A stretch of 64,000 bases of DNA from Synaphobranchus kaupii (taxonomy: Eukaryota > Chordata > Actinopteri > Anguilliformes > Synaphobranchidae): the NCBI GenBank assembly GCA_029718625.1, contig CM056377.1, forward strand, positions 97,704,998 through 97,768,997. The letters are read 5' to 3'. The translations under genes were made by a program, and so were the position numbers. The notes below the pieces were generated by a model. It was not told where the DNA came from. It worked only from the letters and a program-made list of their open reading frames with translations, and did no database searches. This document shows positions 55,823 through 64,000 of this stretch, piece after piece. The stretch's first letter is position 1. Every line of letters begins with the position of its first letter.

Positions 55823-57549
55823 ACATAATCACTCCTAGTATACCAATGTCCCTATATGTACTATATTAGTTATTCATTCATACAAACTCAATTTATCTTG
55901 TTAAAGACATTGGATAGCATTCAATTCAATAAGTTCTTTGTGAGGGTCCAAAGGGACCACCTGCTGTCATGTCATTTGAATAAATCATGAACACTGACAT
56001 TATGAGTAGCTGAATCATGTATGCTATGTATAATGTTTTAGTGTGAAAATAAATCTCAACAGACTGGTCAAGTAAAGGATATATACAGTGAACAGTGAAT
56101 ATTTGTTTTTCCCCTGTGTTTTGGCTCTGTACTCCAGCACTTTGGATGTGAAATGATACAATGAATTAGAGGCTAAAGTACAGACTGTAAGCTTTAATTT
56201 GAGGGCATTTTCATCCATATTGTAACTGAAGAAGGCTGCAGTACAGGCCTGGCTTAGCATCACCAGTGAAGGTACAGAGCATCTGATGATTTCTACAGCT
56301 CGCAGACTTCAGGCAGTCCTTGAACACAAAGGATATGCAACCGAGTATTATTATTTCATAGCAGCATAATGAATGATTAGGATTAATACACTTTTCCTTT
56401 ATGTCACAAGGAATATCTTCAATGCATTAACATTAACTCTAAAGAAGTCCCATGAAAGAGACATTTCTCAATTATATTGGTACAGATATTCTGCAATCAA
56501 ATATTCTTTAGAACCACCACTCAAAAGTCTGAAAACATGCATGTAAGTTATGATACTTAACATAGCTACATAGATTCTCAAATTACAATGTATGGCTACC
56601 GATGGCTATGATGTCTTCTGGGTTTAGATTAACTAAAATTACATGTCTACCATGTTTGCTAGTCTAAACAGAGATGACAGGTGTAGTTTATGCCATTTCA
56701 TAAATTGACAGACAAGAAACAACTGAATATGAGCAATAGAACATAAGCAGCCTAATGTTTACAGGTATGTTACCATAACAGATGACAGCTTAGCTAAATA
56801 ATTTAGTAATTCGATAATGAAACGGCACCCAGCGCTTTAATTACAATGGCAATTATAGATATTTATTCAAGAACTTTAATTGCAGTTTCACTGTGGAACA
56901 ATTCGGCGCTTAGCCAAAGTCGCATAGCAAAGGATAAATATTGACTACCCTAACAATAGCCTACAAGTCATTAAATAATGCAAGTCAGTATTAAAACAAC
57001 CTTCATTCGTTCTCCTCCATTTCTTCAAGATTTTGAAGTAAAAAGGACATTTCTGTCGCCTCCAAGTCCTCCGCAACAACAAACAACACGGCTAACTCCA
57101 TATTATTTTTCTCCCTGCCGGTTTCAGAAACGTCCGAAACTGTCCCAGTTCGATCTGCTCAGGCGTTTGTCATTTCCGCCTGAGGCAGGCGAGCCGACTG
57201 CTCACCGATGTCTACTCGAACACGCCCAAAGAAACTAAGATGGAGGGAGGTTTGAAACTAGCTTTTGCTGGAGCTAGCTAATGGCGGCGCATGAGCCATA
57301 CCATACACATAGGGGATAGCCGTAAGCTTAAATGCGTGCGCATTGAGATCAGCGTGCAGTGTTAGGATTACGACTGGTTACTGTTTAAAGACAGATCACA
57401 TGCAAGATACACTCTGTGCGTGGATGCATTAAACCTAACGCAGCGCGGTGGATGGCTTAAAACCATCCAAAGTAAAACGGTAACACAAAACTTTTACAGA
57501 ACACACATTAACCTTTCAATAGCAGTTACATACATCCAATCACAAACAT
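55823..57549. other. Intergenic; Tc1-family fragment at 56089-56225
   Basis: At 56089-56225, TTTTGGCTCTGTACTCCAGC and TTTGAGGGCATTTTCATCCA mark another piece of the mariner-like family at 10196. The rest is unique-looking. Pyrimidine-rich DNA at 57000-57210 has an open frame (56978-57238) without a recognisable domain. Confidence 0.45.
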
Positions 57550-57559
57550 GTTTATTTTG

Positions 57560-58165
57560 CTAACTAATATGCTGTTGCCCATGTTACATCCTTACTTGAA
57601 TCAAAGTCTTGATGGTTTCCAGCGTTGGATTGCACTCACAATGAAAAGGGGAAATCCGGTCGCCCTGATCCTGTGGTGGCGATGCGTAGGGTTGTGGAAG
57701 AAACGTCCGCCTCATCTTGGGTCCCTGGAACAGGTTTCTTTCGTCGTTCGTACGGGATAATGGAACCGGTCGCATTATCTCTCCCGAACTATGCAGCGCC
57801 ATCCTACTGCAGACCGCTTGCCTCTTTGGGGACTCACTGGCGGTGCTCTGCTACAGGATCAGGGGCTGCGTGGTCCGCTTGGTGGTTCTTCTTCACCACC
57901 GGGTGCTCGCGTTGCCTCCTTGCGTCTCGTCTCCGGTCCTCCATGGCCGATAGCCGGGGGTAGATGAGCCCGCCTCGCTTGGTTGAGTTGGCGTCACAGA
58001 CGAGAGGGCTGTAGAGCGAGGTCTCGGCCCCGGGCGTGCTCAAGGCCCACGAGGCCCTGAGACGAGACCACGTTGAGCGGACAACTGGACCGAAAAAAAA
58101 AAGAACTGGCTGTGTTGTCCCTTTTATGAACTTTCTGGCCAGTCGCGCATTTCCGCTACGCAGGA
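57560..58165. promoter_or_regulatory. CpG-rich island
   Basis: By eye it is much richer in CG dinucleotides than its surroundings (for example TCGTCGTTCGTACGGG, TCGGCCCCGGGCGTGC). In vertebrates this usually marks a promoter and first exon. Confidence 0.4.
57596..57802 (-). CDS. Candidate first coding exon, unidentified gene
   Basis: AGGATGGCG at 57802 is an excellent Kozak context in the CpG-rich island. The exon encodes 69 residues (MALHSSGEIMRPVPLSRTND at the N-terminus; TLETIKTLIQ at the end) and meets CAA|GTAAGG at 57596, a strong 5' splice site with phase 0. The next exon would lie at lower coordinates but I do not find it. I do not recognise the protein. It could also be a pseudogene or chance frame. 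Confidence 0.35.
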
Positions 58166-58169
58166 TCAC

Positions 58170-59252
58170 ATTACAGTCTATGACCAGAAAAAGAAGGACT
58201 GGACAATGATGACATCACAATGCGGAAGTTCAGCGTTCTTTCTAACAATGGGACCAGCAGCCTAGTGAGCCTACGCCGAGAGTATTATTAGCAGCGCGTC
58301 TGACCGTTCAGCAGCGCCGACATGAGACTTGTCGAATTGCCCTTACCCATTCTTGGTCCCTCTTTTAGGATTTTTGGAATCAAAACGTTGTTTTCCCCCT
58401 ACCATCCTCGCTATTAGACCAGAGGTGCTGGAAATTTAACTAAGTTAACGTTATAGTAGCGACTAACGTGTTAGCTAACGTTGTCATACAATTTCTTCTT
58501 ACCATGGAAAATCCCCTAACGTTAGATTCTTGTTTACATTGTCGGACGGATGTTAGGGAAGTCTGTTACCACGGCGGCACTTTCGCCACAAATCAGCAAT
58601 TATATCCTGAAATATCCTACCCTCTTTGAAAACAAAAAAGAAAGAAAAGTGAACTTTAGTCCCAAAAGTTATCATCGCCATTATCATTATCATCGTGTAA
58701 CAGATGATAGAATGTAAACAGTTCGGGGATTTTTCACGGTAAAAAAATTTAATGACAACGTTAGCTAGGTAGCTATTCACAAAAGTTAGCACAATTGTGA
58801 TAGCTAAGGTTAGCTAGCCTATAAATACTAAATATAATATTGCAAATCAACTGTCAATTTCCAACGGTTTATACAAACAGCAAATTCACGTGAATAGAAC
58901 GCTATAGCAAGCTAACAGATGGCTACAATGACATCAACGTTCGCCTACAACAAAATAGCCATATGAAAACTACAAAAACTCACAAATGCCTGACATGATT
59001 TTAAAAAAGGACCATCGTAGAGTATGTTCTATTTCTGTAATTTTATTTTGACCAGTATTACACAATAAAACCAAAACATAAAGACGTAGACCTAGATTTA
59101 AAACCTATGTGGAGCTGTCACCAGCATCCGCTCCCATTCATTCAAGTCTCCGGCGCTGGTCCCATTGGTTATTTACTTCCTCAAATCGCAAAGAATCATG
59201 GGTAGACAGTAACGTCATTGTCCAGTCCTTCTTTTTCTGGTCATAGATTACA
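58170..59252. mobile_element. Inverted-repeat element, about 1.08 kb
   Basis: TCTATGACCAGAAAAAGAAG at 58178 is inverted as CTTCTTTTTCTGGTCATAGA near 59229. The pairing resumes further in with CAATGGGACCAGC near 58245 against GCTGGTCCCATTG near 59155. The arms are about 95-105 bp with a poorly matched middle. No transposase ORF is seen between them. The termini are uncertain. Confidence 0.55.
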
Positions 59253-60423
59253 GTGCGGAAATCACAACTGGTGCAACGTCCTACGTCACTTCCAACGTGG
59301 AGGAGGAGCCTCCTGTGGACTGAATGGAATTGTAGTTCCTATTGTCCCTACATTATCCATTAAGAGAAGAAAAGGAGAAGTAATACAGAATCAACACATA
59401 AAATTGGGAGATACTGCCTTTTGCTTTAGTATTACCCCCATAATGTATAATAGACCATACTAAGCCAAAGTAAAGTAACTCCCGTTTAAGGATCAAAGGT
59501 CATGTCAGAGATTATGGTTAATATTAATAAAAGATTATATCACTATTAGTGAACAAACCACCCCATCTTCAATGATCTGCCTACTAATAATTTGGCTGGA
59601 CAATAGAGAAACTTTGAAGACATTTTTCTCAGTTTCACTCTGTGAGGAGTTACTGCCTTGGGATAGGAGTTCAGTTAAAATTAAACTAGTTTACGTTATT
59701 TTAAGTTTAATGTAGCTAAACTTTTAGCTAATCAGCATTCTCTCTCATGGCATAACTAATGCTAGCTGCAACAGCTGTAACCTCCTGAAAAATCCAGATA
59801 ATTCGGTATGCTTACATGGACAGTCTCTTGGTTTGTGGGCAACGTAGCCTATGTAGGCTATTTATAAACAGTCGATTTCCTAAGCGTACATTATAGGAAT
59901 ATTTTGTGCCAGTAGGCTACATGTTGATCCATCTGAACAACTACAATGAAATGAACATGGGCTACAAGTTATCACTACTGTTTCAAACTCACAACGCACT
60001 GTAGCCTACCATTGCATTGCACTGCATTGTTCGCGATTTAAATTTAGAAAAATATGGGACAACGGCGCTCTCTATCTATGACTGTTAGCCTAGCTACCGG
60101 GACTGCATGCTGATAACCTTAAAAATGCATTCCCTAATCCATTTAAAAATATGACTAACCTTTATTTGCAGCCAACTTCATAGTAACATTAAAGGGAAAA
60201 TGAATCCAGGCATGTGCATTTCTTTCAGCTAACCTACATGCGTGTTTGCATAGGCTAAGCCTATGCATCTCTCTCTAGATTTAATTATTATATGGTTCAG
60301 TATTTTATATACATTATAAACATCAGCTACTCCACTGTACAAAAATAAATGATATCTCAGGTTTTCAACGTACAAAAATTAAAAAAAGTTTCGCATACAA
60401 AACACTCGCTATAATAAAACGAT
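59253..60423. repeat. Intergenic; paralogous repeat at 59640-60020
   Basis: 59640-60020 matches 49190-49880 without the MITE. Elsewhere no gene is seen. ATTGTAGTTCC near 59328 resembles an inverted ZNF143-like motif, and no ORF follows it. Confidence 0.45.
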
Positions 60424-60640
60424 CAAAGTTAAGCCTGCCGTTAAAAGTATTGATATGAGGGCCAAGTTACAACAAACAATACTGGCTATCTTAGCTAACA
60501 CAAATGAAACAAGCTCTATTCCAAATTTAGCAATGCTACCCAATGTTTCCTAAATTATGTAATGTAACTTGGCCCTGTGTTTTTTCATTTTACCATCTGA
60601 AGAGAATGTGGTCATTCAAACTTTGTGTCACATCAAACTA
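60424..60640 (+). repeat. Third copy of the inverted-repeat arm of 22325-25465
   Basis: AAGTTACAACAAACAATACT, AACTTGGCCCTGTGTTTTTT and CATCTGAAGAGAATGTGGTC match the arms at 22430-22590 and 24450-24610. Neither terminus is included. Confidence 0.6.
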
Positions 60641-61145
60641 TCGGCTACCTGCTTTCTCGCTGCTTATTTCCTGCAACCTTTTCAACATGTTAGCTATGCA
60701 GTATGCAATTTGCGAATACTGCACTATTGAAAAATGAAGAAACAGGAGACTCTGCAACTAATCATACAAAATCTAATATCTATATTAAAAAGCATATTTT
60801 TAGTGCATCTGGGTTGTAGGCTAACTATGCTGTCAGTTTACCTGTAACCTCCATGAATGTTTTATGGATTTATTTATCCCATGCACAATTTTGTACAGGT
60901 GGACTGTAAATATCACCAATGGAGTTAATCCTGTTATACATGCTTCGCCATACCATGCAGTTGGCAAAGTTGGTCTATTGGTCCGGTTGTGTGTAATTTT
61001 GTATGATTAGTTGTAGTTTCCCATTTCATCCTTTTGTATTCATAGGTTTCTATGACAATGACAGTGTAAACACGGCGCCATCTTTGGGACCTATTTCATG
61101 CTGCAGCGGTTCCTCATGTTCAGTCAGTGGGTGGGGGAGAGATGG
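60641..61145. other. Intergenic; target region of the retrovirus
   Basis: No supported ORF. The GGGAGAGATGG preceding 61146 would include the host target duplication of the provirus, whose other copy lies off the window. Confidence 0.4.
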
Positions 61146-61776
61146 TGTGGAAGTAAGTCCTTTGACTCCCTCCTCGTTAAGTTCAATTTGAGATGGGTTT
61201 TTCGAGTGGAAGAATACTCAAGATAAAGATGAAGGAAATAGCAGAAGTATAATCTTTTATTAAATGGTCAAATGTTGATTCAACATGGGAAAACCACAAA
61301 CCTACGCAGAGGATTCAGAATTCCCCGAACAATAACAAACATTAGTTTTTACAATATCATAACTCCTCCTTTACGTTGCTAATACACCAATCATATGTGG
61401 TAACACCTTTTCATAATATCTTATTTTATCCAATAACAAATTAGGCAAAACATTAATATGTTATATGACCTGTTCTTACCCTATGCGCTTGGGGGCACTC
61501 TTGATCTATTAAATAAAATTGTTTGTGAACTCTCCTCCCACCTGTTCGGTCAGCACGATCTATAAGTACAACTCCTGCTTTGTTATGGAACACAGGAGGA
61601 AAACATTCCTGTTTTGACTGGTGTGCTAGATGCCCTCGTCCTTGCTGACAGAGAACTATCCTGCACCCTCTCACAACCCCCCATCTCAGTACTTTTCCAC
61701 TAGATCTTGACTGTATTATTTAATTATTTATATATTTGCATATGAGGCTTTCTTGGGCCTACGGCTTACTTCCACA
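61146..61776 (-). mobile_element. 3' LTR of the endogenous retrovirus, 631 bp
   Basis: The ends are TGTGGAAGTAAG (61776 side) and CTTACTTCCACA (61146 side), a 12-bp inverted repeat. The polypurine tract AAAGGGGGGAA is at 61777-61787. Read on the - strand, a TATATAAATAA-like box lies near 61725 and an AATAAA near 61260, so promoter and polyadenylation signals are visible. Confidence 0.8.
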
Positions 61777-61787
61777 TTCCCCCCTTT

Positions 61788-62466
61788 GAGACCGTCCGGT
61801 CTCACACTCTCTTGTTGATACTTCACCTGGTGGTGGAGTTATGTTATGACATTAGTATTGTATGATAAAAATAAACATTTGTAGTTGATTAGTTTCATGC
61901 ATAATTTACCTAAGTTAATATTTCCTCTAATTAACAATTAACAGATGATCTCTCACAGTAAATAAGTAAATAATAAAGAATATCAAAAAGTTAATCAAAA
62001 ATATCAAAAATTTAATCAAAAATATCAAAAATTTAATTAAAAATATCAAACGTTAATCAAAAAGCTACTGTATTTAATGATTTTTAATGATCATCTAATT
62101 TTGATTCGCTATAATTATACAAAGATTATAAAAAAAGAATTGAATTATACTTGTAATGTCTTCTTCCTCTTCTTAGGAGCCCATATTCTAAGAAGCCTGA
62201 GGAGAGGTTACTAGCACTTCACTCAGGCGTCTCCTAACTTCTTCGCCCTTTTCCTTAATCTATTTATGTGTCTGTTTTATCTATCCTAAGGGTCCTATCC
62301 TTTAGTCAGTTGGGGCTTTATTATGTCCCCTTTGAGTTGTTCTTTTCTTCATGTAGTCAGTGTATGTAATATGTGTGATCCTGGGGTGCCAAATGGATAA
62401 ATCTATTCGGACTATTTTTTAAATTTATTTATTTATTTAAATTTTTTATTTAAAACTAGTTTTTAG
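61788..62466 (-). other. Retroviral interior without intact ORF; AT-rich tandem repeat at 61975-62055
   Basis: The region where env would be expected has no open frame of note. A roughly 21-bp repeat (AAAATATCAAAAATTTAATC) occurs three to four times at 61975-62055. GAGACCG/CGGTCTC lies next to the purine tract. Env homology is not recognisable. Confidence 0.45.
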
Positions 62467-62640
62467 AACCATTGTCGCTGCTCAGGGTCTGACAGACCCC
62501 GAATCTCGGGAAAATTTATCTTGCCAAGGCTTTAGCTACAGTTTTAGAATCCACATGCGCAGTGGGGAATGCTTCTACCCATCTTGATATCATGCTAGTA
62601 TAAACCAATGTTTCTGTATTTCTCTCATCATCTCCCCCCT
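62467..62640 (-). pseudogene. pol: Integrase core fragment
   Basis: It reads SRWVEAFPTAHVDSKTVAKA and then IFPRFG and LSSDNGS on the - strand with a stop in the middle. SRWVEAFPT and SDNG are the signature around the first and second Asp of the integrase DDE core. The zinc finger and C-terminal DNA-binding domain are missing. Confidence 0.7.
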
Positions 62641-62912
62641 TGCAGAGTGGCCAACACCATGGGCAGCTCTGCTCAGACTCTTGCCAGGGCTACCAGTTCT
62701 GCTTGTTAGGCACTTGTCCCTGGGCTTAGAGCTGATTCTTCGATCGTTTGATATGTCCATGGCCCTTCTTGTCGTACTACAGCATGTCCGGCTCTCCTTT
62801 TTCCTGTGCGGGGATCAATGGATGACGAACCGTCCACAAAAAGCACATGGTCCGGAGCCATCAGTGGTTCTTGTTGTAAGTCTTCTCTTGCTCTTGCTTC
62901 TGCTTCCACCAT
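62641..62912 (-). pseudogene. pol: Retroviral RNase H fragment
   Basis: HVLFVDGSSSIDPRTGKRRA carries the first catalytic Asp (VDGSS). Further on, after a stop, a QAELVAL phrase carries the Glu of the active site. The last part is out of frame. It is preceded by the connection domain frame at 62861-63082. Confidence 0.75.
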
Positions 62913-63090
62913 TCATGTGGTTGGCCTTCTTCTGGGGTCATCATTAATTTCGCTGGGTTTGCAGCTTTGCATCTGATAATGGTCAATCCTGGCTGTGTGA
63001 GTAGGCTCTCATATCCTGATACTCTCCGATAAGTTAGGGATGATTTCCCTCTCCTGAGTAGTGCTTCTACTGCATGTGACACATACAGGG
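62861..63090 (-). pseudogene. pol: Retroviral RT connection domain
   Basis: SHAVEALLRRGKSS, SGYESLLTQPGLTI and RCKAANPAKLM are characteristic of the region between RT and RNase H in vertebrate retroviral pol. It ends in a frameshift into the RNase H frame. Confidence 0.7.
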
Positions 63091-63095
63091 TAACT

Positions 63096-63345
63096 TCATG
63101 CCCTGCCGTTATTGGCGTTGCTTGCCTTCTCTACTGCAAAGGTGGCTGTTGCCAGCCCTTTCTCTGGAGTCCTCTTTTTGCAGTACCCCGTCATTCCTAA
63201 GAATCTCTGCATTTCTTTCACCGTTCTCGGTCTGGGCACCTTCGTAATTGTTTCAATTCGTTCTGCTGAAATACTTTTGCTCCCTTCCTTAAGAGTATGA
63301 CCCAGGTATTGCACTTGTTCTTGACAAAACTGTAACTTTGACTTC
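63096..63345 (-). pseudogene. pol: RT C-terminal fragment
   Basis: QYLGHTLKEGSKSISAERIE and MQRFLGMTGYC match the RT thumb region of retroviruses. The catalytic YxDD and palm are absent because the sequence joins gag-like DNA near 63345. A frameshift follows near 63160. Confidence 0.75.
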
Positions 63346-64000
63346 TGCCGCTCTTCCTGAGGATTTTGCTGGCACTGTTCTGGATATCACTACTGATATC
63401 GTAGACCTGCTTCAATTCTTGAACTCGTTGCTGCGAGTACCCTCCTTCACGCAGGAATGCTTGTTCTGCTTTCTTCACTTCATCTAGGGTTTCTTTCAGC
63501 ATTTCCCTTGTCACTTTCTTTTTCTTTCTTATTGCACTTTCATCTGAGTCTTCACTATTAGAGGAGCTTGATTCATCTTTGGGAATGGCAGTTGACCTTA
63601 GTTTCACTTTCCCTTTGATGTCATATTCTCCTCTTCTTGGGTCTCTTCCAGCTCCTCTTGCTCCTCTTTTCGGTTTCGTTTCTCCCTCCCATATCTCATC
63701 CTCTACTTCTTCCATTGCCTGTTGATATCCAGTGGCACATCCTAGCTTGCTGCTCTCTTTAGATTTACGTGCCCCCGACGACTTGACTGTTTCTTTCTTG
63801 CAACTTGTCATTCCCTGATTCTCTGGCCCGTCATGAGGTGTGTGGAGGCATGGGAATGGTGTGCTATTTGCGGGATTTCCCTCGTTTCCTCGGCTGTCAC
63901 TCTGGGCTGTCTCTGATTCTCCTTCCTCTGGGCCTGTTGCTGTAACTTTTGATCTTATTAAAACAGTTTCCAAATTACCTTCTACTTCCAGGGTCCCTTT
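63346..64000 (-). pseudogene. gag: Gag-like region, partial, runs off window
   Basis: Open on the - strand from the right edge of the window to about 63346, with Ser/Glu/Lys-rich segments (SSSSNSEDSDESAIRKKKKV) and a coiled-coil-like stretch with KETLDEVKKAEQ and REGGYSQQRVQELKQVYD. No capsid major-homology motif or zinc knuckle is seen. It is assigned to gag by position and composition. The same frame continues a few dozen codons into RT sequence, giving an artificial fusion. Confidence 0.55.

Larger units (their letters stand above)
61146..64000 (-). mobile_element. Endogenous retrovirus, 3' portion, defective
   Basis: On the - strand the order is gag-like (from beyond 64000), RT C-terminus, connection, RNase H, part of integrase, a non-coding or env-derived gap, polypurine tract, 3' LTR. 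RT and RNase H motifs are of orthoretroviral type; their resemblance to fish epsilon-like proviruses is my judgement. Internal deletions remove protease, the RT core, and probably most of env. The 5' LTR should be right of the window. Confidence 0.78.

Noticed and set aside
63218..63973. Single 251-codon retroviral protein
   Set aside because: The last part is RT sequence read out of frame after a deletion, so it is a fusion artefact; only the part above about 63346 is gag-like.
1..64000. CRISPR arrays, bacterial operons, phage genes
   Set aside because: None seen; tandem repeats here are minisatellites or transposon-derived.

Overview
The window is vertebrate, very probably teleost, genomic DNA dominated by mobile-element debris. 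The reasons are: Tc1/mariner, hAT, piggyBac-like and PIF/Harbinger elements of types common in fish; Ty3/gypsy solo LTRs; an epsilon-like endogenous retrovirus; tRNA-headed SINE-like units; and AT-rich unique sequence with TA, TG and CT microsatellites and almost no open host exons. I cannot name the species. No complete host gene is visible. Host-like signal is limited to a two-exon 3' gene end at 28979-29392 (- strand), an exon-like fragment near 38500, a promoter-like cluster at 39440-39560 and a candidate first exon in GC-rich DNA at 57596-57802 (- strand).

Layout. 1-2420: 5' part of a degraded I/Nimb-type LINE (- strand). 2816-3121: foldback. 3182-4500: transposase-like remnants. 4828-5795: Tc1-family and palindromic repeat pieces. 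5929-8201: a hAT-type element with perfect 15-bp ends and an 8-bp target duplication, carrying a nested repeat with two tRNA-like modules. 11348-13357 and 21250-22320: two piggyBac-like elements with TTAA ends. 16516-17244: long foldback. 17496-18703: a second hAT. 22325-25465: a long-inverted-repeat element broken by two solo LTRs. 26455-26960: two more tRNA-like modules. 28142-35401: Tc1 foldback copies, a collapsed gypsy element fused to a Tc1 fragment, and an unrecognised coding-like island with 20-residue repeats. 36139-37111: Harbinger remnant with a Myb/SANT-like reading frame. 39594-44400: tandemly duplicated unit with TATA-type promoters and small ORFs. 44679-45217: internally deleted Tc1. 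46928-48374: another solo LTR. 49990-51640: second gypsy remnant. 54322-55814: hAT with a BED zinc finger. 58170-59252: inverted-repeat element. 61146-64000: 3' part of an endogenous retrovirus on the - strand, running off the right edge.

The strongest candidate for something not described is the 39.6-44.7 kb locus. A roughly 2.1-2.3 kb unit is present twice in tandem. It contains a promoter-like sub-module present about four times, and a short gene in which one frame shows mostly third-position, largely synonymous differences between copies. About 330 bp downstream lies a second compact gene with its own TATA-like box, cut by a Tc1 insertion. I do not recognise either product. Compact, closely spaced, TATA-driven genes could mean a captured DNA virus or large mobile element, or a fish-specific multicopy gene. 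The sequence alone does not decide.

Many elements here can be ordered in time from their target duplications. The clearest case is 22325-25465, where the uninterrupted left arm serves as the empty site for the LTR inserted in the right arm.
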